Below are positions 19,489 to 27,517 of a DNA stretch of 64,000 bases, piece after piece. Position 1 is the first letter of the stretch; each line of letters opens with the position of its first letter. Both the position numbers and the translations under genes were made by a program. This DNA is from Pirellulaceae bacterium (GTDB lineage Bacteria; Planctomycetota; Planctomycetia; Pirellulales; Pirellulaceae): assembly GCA_029243025.1 (NCBI GenBank), contig JAQWSU010000053.1, positions 99,543 to 163,542 on the forward strand, given 5' to 3'. The notes beneath the pieces are model-generated. The model had not been told where the DNA came from. It worked only from the letters and a program-made list of their open reading frames with translations, and ran no database searches.

Positions 19489-19668
19489 ATGACTGAACGC
19501 CAAGAACTAAATTTGAAATCAAGTTCATCTGATTCAACGTCATCTAGCGAGAGCGGAATTCCTCAGCAATCGCGACGTGAAATGTTGGGCAAGTTGCGGA
19601 AGGCTGCGATTGCAATACCGATCGCTACCGCTTTGGCCATCAAGCCCGGAACAGCTTTTGCTTCCTAA
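19489..19668 (+). CDS. short peptide 2, candidate modified-peptide precursor
   Basis: 59 residues from the ATG at 19489, or 60 from the adjacent in-frame GTG at 19486; a GGAG site lies at 19474-19477. The N-terminal half is serine-rich (SSSSDSTSSSESG) and the C-terminal half repeats the pattern of peptide 1: IPQQSRREMLGKLRKAAIAI then PIATALAIKPGTAFAS. Conservation is concentrated from IPxQSRRE to KxxTAF while the N-terminal half is free to vary, which is the reverse of a simple signal peptide in front of a functional domain. The C-terminal Ser is a possible phosphorylation site for the HPr-kinase-like protein. AFA-S could also be a signal peptidase site. Confidence 0.8.
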   Translation: MTERQELNLKSSSSDSTSSSESGIPQQSRREMLGKLRKAAIAIPIATALAIKPGTAFAS

Positions 19669-19764
19669 TCGCAAACCTTGTTCATCCTAGCGTCTACTTT
19701 TGTTTTCCGTTTTTCACCGTCACCTGTTCGATCGTACCGATTTGTACAAAGGTGTTTGTGGAAA

Positions 19765-19955
19765 ATGTCGACTCAACGAGACTTGGAGACAGCAGACTGT
19801 AATCAGGACGGAAGGCAAACGCCAAGCAACCGAATACCCGAATACCCGCACAGTCGCGTCGCGAATTGTTGGCTCATCTTCGAAAAACTGCTGTTCTGGT
19901 TCCCGTCGCGACGGCTCTAGCGCTCAAGTCGGGTACCGCCTTCGGTGAAGCCTAG
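19765..19955 (+). pseudogene. short peptide 3, frameshifted by an 8-bp tandem duplication
   Basis: From the ATG at 19765 the frame gives MSTQRDLETADCNQDGRQTP... and reaches IPEYPHSR, out of register. In the next frame the conserved tail continues as PAQSRRELLAHLRKTAVLV and PVATALALKSGTAFGEA, ending at TAG 19953-19955. The break is at a tandem cgaatacc duplication (19831-19838 and 19839-19846). Removing one copy restores a 60-residue protein reading NRIPAQSRRELL across the join, the same length and pattern as peptides 1 and 2. So this is a recently broken paralogue, or a slippage-controlled gene if the 8-bp repeat number varies. Confidence 0.85.
19831..19846. repeat. 8-bp tandem duplication breaking peptide 3
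   Basis: cgaatacc twice in a row. Loss of one copy restores the reading frame of the third peptide gene. Confidence 0.9.
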
Positions 19956-20039
19956 TTGTTCTGGGACCGTCGCAACACGATGAACGTGATGGGTCGTAGG
20001 CGAACTGGATGTAACGGCGAAAGGTGTGATTGATCTGAA

Positions 20040-21335
20040 TTGGAGACTCAGCATTCCCGTAATCCCCAGTCGCCTTTCGTATCCGTCTGTATCTTGGGTG
20101 CTGACAAACGACCTGCTATCAAAAGAGCTATCCAATCCGTCAGGGAATTCGGATTAGAGGTCCACGTTGGTGTCGCGGGCCAGCGGGAAGAGCTGGAATC
20201 TATCGGCGGGGTGCATCAGCACCTGATTAAATGGAAAAGTGATTTCGCTGCAGCGCGCAATAGTTTGCTGGCCCAAGTCGATTCTGAATTTGTTTTGTGG
20301 ATCGATAGTGACGAAATACTTCTAAGCTTTTCTGAGCTTGATTGGAGTCACTTGCAGGGCGACTTGCATGCGGTTCGTATCTGTGATGAAGCGAATTTGA
20401 CGGCCACGACTCGAGTGCGCTGTCATCGAAACAGTGCCAACGTAAGCTGGGTTGGCGCGATTCACGAACAGCTTCGCTCCACGAGTGAAGCCAATGACTG
20501 CCCCCGAACCTTGCCAGGGATCTTGATCATTCATGAAGGTTACGAAGATCCTCTCTCGTATCCAGAAAAGTATCAGCGAAATCTGACGATCGCTACGGAG
20601 CAAATTGACAAAGGGGAAGCATCGCATGGGGCGATGTCAGTCTTGGCCAGTTCAGGTGGTAACAATCGGTCGGAGGAAAACGTGCGACGGTGGCTGCAAT
20701 GTTTTGAGCACCCTGATGTGCGTCCATCCAACTATGTCGACCGACGGCACGTTGCCGCCGCGGTGCTTTGTGAACTCGGCCACCCAGAATCCGCTCTATC
20801 AGTGTTGAGTCGCAATCCGCTCATTCTTTCACTTCAGTTGGCGGTCCTGGCAGACGGACTTCGTGTCACGGGAGAAATCGATGAAGAACGCCTTTGTTTT
20901 GTGGAAAAGGTTTTGCGGCACGGGGCGTTTGATCATAATTATCCATTGCCAACTGAGCTCCTGGGGCAGAGTCGTGATGGGATTTTGAGTTACCTAAATC
21001 AAATTGTTGAGGAGTGGACTGTGGACGATAATGAAGCTGAAGTTTCTTTTGGTCCGGAAACTCGGTTTGCCAGAAGTGACCGTATTGAGGAAGAGGAATT
21101 TGACGGTGACCGCGTGTTGCTGCATATGGATACTCGAAAGGTCATTGTGCTGAACGCGACCGCCGCCGTCATGTGGCAAGCGCTCGCTTGGCGAGTTACG
21201 CGTGCGGAGCTACTCGATCTATTGAAGGAAGCTCATCCTGAATCGTCTACAAGTGAGCTGGAAGAATCCCTATCACAAACATTGGCTATCCTTCACAAAG
21301 AGAGCTTTCTCGAAATCTGTGAATCAAACAAATAA
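20040..21335 (+). CDS. glycosyltransferase-PqqD fusion protein
   Basis: 431 residues. An in-frame stop at 20031-20033 forces a start at TTG 20040 (AAAGGTG about 13 bases upstream). Residues about 12-170 look like a GT2-type glycosyltransferase: SVCILGADKR, then LWIDSDE as the metal-binding DxD, and WVGAIHEQLRS typical of SPASM/TPR-linked family 2 enzymes. Residues about 340-428 form a PqqD-like domain (RVLLHMDTRKVIVLNATAAVMW). PqqD domains bind leader peptides of ribosomal precursors and hand them to modifying enzymes. The fusion therefore suggests peptide-directed glycosylation, with the three upstream 60-residue peptides as the natural candidates. Confidence 0.85.
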   Translation: METQHSRNPQSPFVSVCILGADKRPAIKRAIQSVREFGLEVHVGVAGQREELESIGGVHQHLIKWKSDFAAARNSLLAQVDSEFVLWIDSDEILLSFSELDWSHLQGDLHAVRICDEANLTATTRVRCHRNSANVSWVGAIHEQLRSTSEANDCPRTLPGILIIHEGYEDPLSYPEKYQRNLTIATEQIDKGEASHGAMSVLASSGGNNRSEENVRRWLQCFEHPDVRPSNYVDRRHVAAAVLCELGHPESALSVLSRNPLILSLQLAVLADGLRVTGEIDEERLCFVEKVLRHGAFDHNYPLPTELLGQSRDGILSYLNQIVEEWTVDDNEAEVSFGPETRFARSDRIEEEEFDGDRVLLHMDTRKVIVLNATAAVMWQALAWRVTRAELLDLLKEAHPESSTSELEESLSQTLAILHKESFLEICESNK

Positions 21336-21726
21336 AGTTGACGCGTTTGTGATTGCTTTGGGCGAGTTTTTCTGGAGCAATCAATGCGATTAACTCCAAG
21401 GATTTTGGACCGATCTGAAATTCAATCGGGAGGTCGCGTTCAATGGTATAATGGATCACAGCGATTGGCTTTTCGCGTAAATTAAATAAGTGGAAGCACG
21501 ATCCGAACGGCGCGCGGGATTCCACGGCGTAGTTTGCAAGCCAGGCAGCCAGCTGAGTGGTGGTGTGACTTTCATGCCGAACGGTGGCTGGGGGCGACCT
21601 GTGATCTTCGTGGTTTTCGCTTCTTTTCGGCTTCGCCCGATTTTGCGAACGTGGAACGACAACTCATGCGTGATCACGAAATGAAATTCTTCGCACAAGA
21701 AGTTCGATGCTTGAAGGATCACGGCA
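21336..21726. other. region between glycosyltransferase genes, possible small ORF
   Basis: 391 bases with no recognised gene. It contains the possible small ORF at 21534-21734 and an isolated TATAAT at 21447-21452 without a matching -35 element. Confidence 0.35.
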
Positions 21727-21734
21727 ATGGGTGA
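21534..21734 (+). CDS. possible small ORF overlapping the next glycosyltransferase
   Basis: A 66-codon frame starting at TTG 21534 (open upstream to 21486) whose TGA at 21732-21734 overlaps the ATG of the next gene by 8 bases, an arrangement often seen in coupled genes. The product contains PAEWWCDFHAERWLG and ends in EMKFFAQEVRCLKDHGNG. No family was recognised. It may be a remnant of a longer gene, since adjacent pieces in other frames also look coding-like, or it may be chance. Confidence 0.3.
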   Translation: MQARQPAEWWCDFHAERWLGATCDLRGFRFFSASPDFANVERQLMRDHEMKFFAQEVRCLKDHGNG

Positions 21735-22386
21735 GCTGCTCAAAACAACAGTATGTGTCCCTTGTTATGGACCTCATTTCGAACTCGTTGAAGAATTGAT
21801 TGACGCATATGAAAAGCAGACCGTTCCACCTGATGAACTGGTGATTTCTCTGTCTGAATCGCTGCTTTGTTCCGTGCCGGAAAAATATGACACACCTTTT
21901 CCTGTCAAAGTCATTCGCTCCGAGGAACGACGTTTTCCAGGAGAAAATCGGAACGTTGCAGCGGAGCATAGCAGCGGAGATATTTTGATTTTCAACGATG
22001 CGGATGATTTGCCATCTCGTGGACGCGTCGAAATCATTCGGCAAGTGTTTGCTTCCCGCCCAAATGCTTTGGGCGTTGTGCATGATTGGGTTGCGAACGT
22101 TGACGCAGCAGAGTTTTTCGAGCAATCCAACACGATTACCGTCGAAAAGTTTTCGGTGCGACCTTGGGTCAAGGGGCAAGGAGGGTATGCGAACGGTCCT
22201 GTTTCAATTCGTCGGTCGGTGATTGACCATGTTCGGTGGAGTGGGATGCGAAGGGCGCAGGATGTCGAATTCTTTCGGCAGCTGTATTATTTTTGCCGGG
22301 CGTCGAAGAAGTACATTGCCTACATCGTTGATCCAATCTATCTTTATCGGAAATCGCTTTCTTCAGAAAGAAGAGACCCGTCGTGA
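21727..22386 (+). CDS. family 2-like glycosyltransferase
   Basis: 219 residues, slightly short for a GT-A enzyme. The start MGELLKTTVCVPCYGPHFEL gives the usual first beta strand, GENRNVAAEHSSGDILIFND and ADDLPSRGR provide the nucleotide-sugar and DxD region, and QDVEFFRQL fits the acceptor-side acidic motif. It is probably cytoplasmic and acts on an unknown acceptor. It lies between the glycosyltransferase-PqqD fusion and the HPr-kinase-like gene on the same strand, so it may add a second sugar or act on the same product. Confidence 0.85.
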   Translation: MGELLKTTVCVPCYGPHFELVEELIDAYEKQTVPPDELVISLSESLLCSVPEKYDTPFPVKVIRSEERRFPGENRNVAAEHSSGDILIFNDADDLPSRGRVEIIRQVFASRPNALGVVHDWVANVDAAEFFEQSNTITVEKFSVRPWVKGQGGYANGPVSIRRSVIDHVRWSGMRRAQDVEFFRQLYYFCRASKKYIAYIVDPIYLYRKSLSSERRDPS

Positions 22387-22486
22387 AGTTGCAGCCGGTG
22401 AAAAACACGCTCGCCCAGCGGCTCTGCGAGAAGGCCGTTTTTTGGGTTTGGCGTTTGAGATAAAAAAACGATGATTCTTATTGAGA

Positions 22487-23341
22487 ATGGGGGCGTCGAA
22501 ACAACCGATGAACTTTGCCTTTGAATGGGAAGATTCGGTTGTTTTCCTTTCCGTGAGCGTGCAGCAGTTTGCGGAACGCGTAGGCTTCTACCTGGATATC
22601 GTTCCCGTCGCCTGTCGCGTGGCTGGCGAGAGTGATGTCGAAGTTGAAGTTCTAAGTTCCGGCGGTTTTGATGTTTCATTTGCTGGTAGGCAGCGTCACT
22701 GCGAAAACTCCCAGGATTGCCTTGTCGCAATCTTGACATTCGTCAGCGCGAGTTTCCTGAGAAAGACTCGCCATCTCGTTTTGCACTCGGGTGCGATCTG
22801 TATTGACGATCAGGCTGTCCTCTTCGTTGGAGAGCCACGCGCCGGGAAATCACTTTTCGCGCTGACAGCCTGGTTGGCGGGGATTCCCCTGATCGGAGAT
22901 GACTGGATTGCGATTGATTGTGAGCAGAGAACGGTGATTCCCTTTCCGAAGACGTTGAAGCCTCGACTAAGCTTCGATTCGCTTACGACGGCCGCCCAAA
23001 ACCGGATTTCGAAAGATGACTATGTGGAAGGTCGGCTGCACGAGGAGCACCGACTGGTCATTAGTCGAAAAACAGCGGGAATGGTGGGGTACGCCGAAAG
23101 GAAGCCCGTCTCCAGGATGTTGTGGCTTGAGCGAACTACAGAGACATCGGCGATCTCGCCACTCAAGAAACAAGAAGCGATCGAGATCCTACTGTCTCAA
23201 GTTGTTCCCACCAAATCAGCATCGGTGCTTGCAATACTCGAGGTATTGCAACCTCTTGTTAATTGTGGAGCGTGTCAACGCTTGGCAATTGGTGAGAACG
23301 AATCGGCGCAAGCCGTGCATCGCCTTTTGCAGCCGGAATAA
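22487..23341 (+). CDS. HPr kinase-like P-loop protein
   Basis: 284 residues from ATG 22487; TTG 22481 and ATG 22508 are alternatives. The C-terminal two thirds match the HprK-related kinase family: LHSGAICID, a Walker A motif GEPRAGKS (about residues 115-122 of this start) and LIGDDWIAID, the acidic segment that binds metal and phosphate. True HprK phosphorylates a Ser of HPr, but related kinases in ribosomal peptide clusters phosphorylate precursor peptides, including C-terminal Ser of some lasso precursors. There is no HPr gene nearby; the neighbours are PqqD, glycosyltransferases, a nucleotidyltransferase and short peptides with Ser/Thr near the C-terminus. Phosphorylation of those peptides is the working inference. 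Confidence 0.85.
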   Translation: MGASKQPMNFAFEWEDSVVFLSVSVQQFAERVGFYLDIVPVACRVAGESDVEVEVLSSGGFDVSFAGRQRHCENSQDCLVAILTFVSASFLRKTRHLVLHSGAICIDDQAVLFVGEPRAGKSLFALTAWLAGIPLIGDDWIAIDCEQRTVIPFPKTLKPRLSFDSLTTAAQNRISKDDYVEGRLHEEHRLVISRKTAGMVGYAERKPVSRMLWLERTTETSAISPLKKQEAIEILLSQVVPTKSASVLAILEVLQPLVNCGACQRLAIGENESAQAVHRLLQPE

Positions 23342-23428
23342 TGTCATCACGATTGGGAAGGATATCGCCTTGGGTTGTCAGGCGTTGAAAGGGGTTCTCG
23401 ATTCATCAGCCCAAGTGTTGCGTAGTCT

Positions 23429-25423
23429 TTAAGGTTGAAGAGGCGGGGAGCTGTTTTGCTGGCTCTTAACTCTCAAGTCAAAGTGGTTTTCCAATTCATG
23501 GCAAGCCATTCCCCATTCACCGAGCACATCCCAGGAATCAAGATGAGTTTGAGTGGCAACGGATTCGAGGCCGCGTCCGCCTCGGGCCGCGGCATCAGGG
23601 CTGATTTCCCCACGCGCTAACTTTGCGTCGTAGACGAGTTGCCACTGATACCAGACCACGTTATTTGAAGGATATACCTGTTGAAAGGCTTGCCCCCATT
23701 TTGAATTGCGGTTGCCGTACCAACGCCCCTTCGAACCTATGAATCTGAAATCTGACATTGTCGAGATACCGCTATAGCCCGGTCGCCCTAAGTACGGGTA
23801 GGCCAAGCGTCGGTTGCGCAAGTCCAAGACGCGATGTGCCGCATCAATGCGGGCTTGCAGGTACTGGTCAGGCGTATAACGGGTGGTGTTCGAGTAGTAT
23901 TTCTGAAGTGATGCGCGACCGCCTCGCTTGTGTTCAAGTAACGCACGTCGAATTTCAGATAGTGAATTGCCCATGCCCGAATGGCAAAAGACGTACATGT
24001 TGTAATCGCGAGGCGGATTCTGACGCGATGTCGCCAGCTCTGCTAATCTTGATACGGGAGGCCAGTCGTGATCGATCAACTTGCCATATTTGTTTTTCTG
24101 CTCGACGGTCAGGGGGTTCCAAGCCATTAATTTGAAGCTGAGTACCCGTCCCCAGTTCGAACCGTCTGGCAGCCACGCATCGGGCCAACCCGGTTGATAT
24201 TCCATCAAGAAATTTTCAGACAAGATGTGATGGGAGGGTGTCCAGGCTTCGCTCATCGCACGCCAGTGGCCTAGCACTTGGGGGGCGATTTCCTGTTGAC
24301 GGACGTGTTCGTGCCAAGCGTAGGCACGACGCAATAAATCCATGTGGGATTCGTTCCCGTCGATCAAATAGAGCCAGATTAGCAGCGGGCCAACACCCCG
24401 CGTGAAGGCTCGTGGGTAAGGTAATTCAATTTCATATTGGCGCGCTCGGACTGGCGTGCCATTGTCATGATATTGTTCGCACCAACCGACAACATCTCCC
24501 TCGCCCAAGTTGGCCTCCGCGATGAAATCTCCCAAGCGATTTAATTTGGCGATGTATTTCCTGTCGCCAGTCAGATGATACATCATGATCATCATTTGAA
24601 AGCATGAGTTCGTGGCGTTGTCATTAAAGGAGACACCGTCTCGGACCCCTGTATGTCCTGATCCTTTTCCGCTGAACGACCATTGATCAGGCCAGCCACC
24701 GTTGTTCCGTTGCAATCTGAGCAATAAATCAGCGCATCGACGCGCGGAAGACAGGTATTTTGGGTCGCCGCTCACTTTATGAGCATAGAGCATGATCCAA
24801 AATGGTTCGTTGTTGAAACCGTCTTGGATCCGGACGAAATCAGCGCTCAGGTCGCCCCAAGGCCAATGCCCTTGTGCCCATTGAGCTTTGAGGATTACGT
24901 CTGCTGACCTTAACGCTGACTTCAAGTAGTTTTGATCGCCGAAGATTTCGTAGCCTCGTAATAGGCCAACGGTGGTTGTTCTGAGGCGTTGGACGTCGGC
25001 GCCGACGTATGAGTTGGCGATCTCGATCGCTGCTTGTTGATTCAGCCAATTTCGAACTTCCTCTTCGACTCGTGAAAGCAATTTCGGATCGGCCCACCGC
25101 TGGTTTTCACGTTCCTCGATCCTAGCCAACAAAACTTGCAAATCGTCAGTTTTTGTCTTTCGTTCTGAATCCGACAGTTCCTCGTAGTGCGCCGTTTCTC
25201 CACCAAACAGGCTGGCCCGTTGTTCCCAGCTCAGTCCTTCCTCTGACAGAGCTGCGTAGGAAAGATCTTTGTAATGTCCCAGTTGCTTGTCAAACGTCAG
25301 TTGAGCGGGGCTGTTGGTGGGCACCAGGAAGAGGCCCCACAAGAGGATGTGAGCCCAAGGCGAAAGCTTGTTGAGCTGTAGGTTGAAAATCACGTCGGTT
25401 GTTGGAAAGGATCGCTGATGCAT
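23429..25423 (-). CDS. secreted PL10-like pectate lyase family protein
   Basis: 664 residues with a signal peptide (HILLWGLFLVPTNSPAQ). The catalytic region resembles the pectic acid lyase family (PL10, PF09492) alpha/alpha toroid: NNGGWPDQWSF, DGVSFNDNATNSCFQM and GWCEQYHDNGTPVRARQYEI are recognisable equivalents of the family motifs, with repeated paired helices between them. It probably degrades a uronic acid polysaccharide outside the cytoplasm. Compared with short PL10 enzymes it has long N- and C-terminal additions. It is convergent with the HPr-kinase-like gene and is not part of the peptide cluster. Substrate could be other than pectate. Confidence 0.75.
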   Translation of the reverse strand: MHQRSFPTTDVIFNLQLNKLSPWAHILLWGLFLVPTNSPAQLTFDKQLGHYKDLSYAALSEEGLSWEQRASLFGGETAHYEELSDSERKTKTDDLQVLLARIEERENQRWADPKLLSRVEEEVRNWLNQQAAIEIANSYVGADVQRLRTTTVGLLRGYEIFGDQNYLKSALRSADVILKAQWAQGHWPWGDLSADFVRIQDGFNNEPFWIMLYAHKVSGDPKYLSSARRCADLLLRLQRNNGGWPDQWSFSGKGSGHTGVRDGVSFNDNATNSCFQMMIMMYHLTGDRKYIAKLNRLGDFIAEANLGEGDVVGWCEQYHDNGTPVRARQYEIELPYPRAFTRGVGPLLIWLYLIDGNESHMDLLRRAYAWHEHVRQQEIAPQVLGHWRAMSEAWTPSHHILSENFLMEYQPGWPDAWLPDGSNWGRVLSFKLMAWNPLTVEQKNKYGKLIDHDWPPVSRLAELATSRQNPPRDYNMYVFCHSGMGNSLSEIRRALLEHKRGGRASLQKYYSNTTRYTPDQYLQARIDAAHRVLDLRNRRLAYPYLGRPGYSGISTMSDFRFIGSKGRWYGNRNSKWGQAFQQVYPSNNVVWYQWQLVYDAKLARGEISPDAAARGGRGLESVATQTHLDSWDVLGEWGMACHELENHFDLRVKSQQNSSPPLQP

Positions 25424-25864
25424 CGCGTTGCCCTATTCATTCGCCGAGGATCGTTCGAAGTGCAGCCTGGATGCCATGATCTCAGCTGACTCTCTATCGG
25501 AAATCGTTGCCTATCGGAAACCGGAGTTCTCAGGTGTGCATTTCCGATGCTGCGATCCTAATTCTGAATTTTAATGTTTCCCAATCATACTCGGCGCAGG
25601 CAGGTCGACTCGTTTTGAACCCCTGATCAACCGTGATTCGTGCGGAAAAAGAAAAAACAAGAAATCATTGGGTGGTTAATTCGCGAATCTCGCACGAGCT
25701 CTAGAGACGGGGCGGTTTGTTGAGATAGTCGCCGCCGGCATAAGTGTGAAAAGAGGGTGCGTCTCGGCTGATGCCCTTGAATCGCTGCCAGGAACTTCGG
25801 GATTTGCAGCGGATCGATACGATGATTGTGCAATTTGTCATTCTCTTCAGAAAAAGGTAACGAG
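25424..25864. other. intergenic, divergent promoter region
   Basis: 441 bases between the divergent PL10-like gene and the next secreted protein. It contains an imperfect tandem pair of ctatcggaaa about 17 bases apart near 25495-25522. No gene seen. Confidence 0.4.
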
Positions 25865-27262
25865 ATGAATCAAATCGTAAAAACTTTGATTGGTATTCTA
25901 ATTTGCCTGGTCTTTACCGGCCCCCTGTTGTCTGCTCCCCAGGAAAACGGCGAAGAAGACAACGCGAAGCAACAGTCAGGGAGGTCATTCGATGAGCGTA
26001 TGAAGGAGGCACGTAGGCCCCTGCAATTTATTCTGATCGGGTATATGGACGTCCATGACGGTCAGGAGGAGGAGTACTTGGAGGTCGAAGCTGACTGGAA
26101 AAAAATTCACGATGTAATGGCCGCGCAGGGGAAGATCGTTGGTTGGGGCGTGGCGAAAGCCCGTGAAAATAAATTTGGATATGAGTACATCACCTGGACA
26201 TTGCTCAATTCGCGAGAGGTCTTGGACCGTTTGTATGATATGGATGCGATCAAGAAACAGATGGGCGCAGAGAAGTTTGATGCGCTGATGGAGAAAACGG
26301 GTAAGACTCGCACGATTGTTGGTCGCGAGTTATTGTCTCTCGAGGACTACACCGTTGACCAGCTCGAAAAATCCGGAAGGGAATTAGGTGACGACAAGGA
26401 ACCTCGTGCAGAGGATGTTTCGTTTTCCATGGACTACATGTATCCGGCTGAAGGGAAGGATGCCGAGTATGTTGCCATGGAAAAGGATATTTTTCAGCCT
26501 ATTAAACAGTATGACGTTGATAACATTCCTCGCTTTCTCGGCTGGAGACTTCAGCAGAAACTCATGTCGAGTGGTAAGACGAATCCTGCACCGTACCGAG
26601 TCGTGAATATTTTCCGTCGAGATGTTCCCGAACTGTCTGAAGCCCAACGAGAAAAGATCAACGCAAATGCTCCTAAGCTCCCTGAAGATATGAGCTACGA
26701 AAAGGTGATGGAACTACGGAAAATGGAGCCCGTGCGGTTCGACGTTGTTTATCGAACAGATCGAAGTGAGTCCGCAGAAGCCAAGGCATGGGAAGAAATT
26801 CAAGGTTCCTGGACCCATACTTATGACGATGGATCTTACCGCGTCAAAATTATCGCACCTTATTCAGAGACGCTGCAGAATTACAACGCTGAGGGTAAAT
26901 TAGTTCGCGAAGGCACCAGTCCGATGTCGATCGCGGTCAAGGGTGGAATCAAGCATTTCTCGACTCATCATCCCAACGGTACTTGGAATGGAATTTATGA
27001 GATGCACGATGGAAAATGGTATGAGCAAATGCGAGGCATTTTTCACAATGTTTCAGGTGAGCCCAATAAGTTCCTGATTTACTCCAAAGGTGATTCCTCC
27101 TCGGACGACGATTCGTCGGACAACAAGCAAACATCTGCGGCGCCATCTGATGATGCGACTGCCGATACGGAGTTGAAGTCTTCGAGTCAACCGACAACAT
27201 CGTCCAGGCGATTCGGCTCTCGATTACGCGATTTGAGAAGTCGACTCAGTCGTGGTCGATAA
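25865..27262 (+). CDS. secreted hypothetical protein with lipocalin-like C-terminus
   Basis: 465 residues from the ATG at 25865, preceded by AAAAAGGTAACGAG; an upstream ATG at 25826 is less likely because the signal peptide (LIGILICLVFTGPLLSA) would be displaced. Residues about 60-290 contain two related segments with FILIGYMDVHDGQEEEYLEV and SMDYMYPAEGKDAEYVAM, resembling dimeric alpha/beta barrel modules. The C-terminal part (IQGSWTHTYDDGSYRVKIIA) looks like a lipocalin/THAP4-type domain followed by a Ser/Asp- and Arg-rich tail. Function unknown. The gene at 45909-46775 on the minus strand has a similar type of barrel. Confidence 0.7.
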   Translation: MNQIVKTLIGILICLVFTGPLLSAPQENGEEDNAKQQSGRSFDERMKEARRPLQFILIGYMDVHDGQEEEYLEVEADWKKIHDVMAAQGKIVGWGVAKARENKFGYEYITWTLLNSREVLDRLYDMDAIKKQMGAEKFDALMEKTGKTRTIVGRELLSLEDYTVDQLEKSGRELGDDKEPRAEDVSFSMDYMYPAEGKDAEYVAMEKDIFQPIKQYDVDNIPRFLGWRLQQKLMSSGKTNPAPYRVVNIFRRDVPELSEAQREKINANAPKLPEDMSYEKVMELRKMEPVRFDVVYRTDRSESAEAKAWEEIQGSWTHTYDDGSYRVKIIAPYSETLQNYNAEGKLVREGTSPMSIAVKGGIKHFSTHHPNGTWNGIYEMHDGKWYEQMRGIFHNVSGEPNKFLIYSKGDSSSDDDSSDNKQTSAAPSDDATADTELKSSSQPTTSSRRFGSRLRDLRSRLSRGR

Positions 27263-27352
27263 GTCGACCGCACAAGATGTCCCACGACTGTAGCGAATTG
27301 CTTGTCTGTTTGAACTGCAGTTTAGGTGGGGCGATAGTGGCTTGATCCGATT

Positions 27353-27396
27353 CAGGGCAAGCGAGGTGTAATGCATCGCCCTTGCCTGATTTTTCT
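27353..27396 (+). terminator. probable intrinsic terminator
   Basis: A bulged hairpin pairs caggg/caag/cga (27353-27364) with tcg/cttg/cctg (27376-27388) and is followed by a T-rich run attttt/cttctttt. It lies about 90 bases after the stop of the secreted protein gene. Confidence 0.5.
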
Positions 27397-27517
27397 TCTT
27401 TTCTGTGCTTCGCTTTCAATCCGTTTTGTGCATGAAATGTTTTCTGCCAAGTACAGGGGATGAAAAACGGGAGAGCGAGAATTGGTTTTTGACAACAAAT
27501 TATTAGGAGCAAAAAGC

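Noticed and set aside
21447..21452. TATAAT promoter -10 element
   Set aside because: The -35 region at the right spacing (aatcgg) does not resemble TTGACA, and planctomycete promoters are poorly defined; a single hexamer is not enough.
27256..27269. palindrome gtcgataagtcgac as terminator
   Set aside because: Stem is short and no T-run follows; the hairpin at 27353-27396 is a better terminator candidate.
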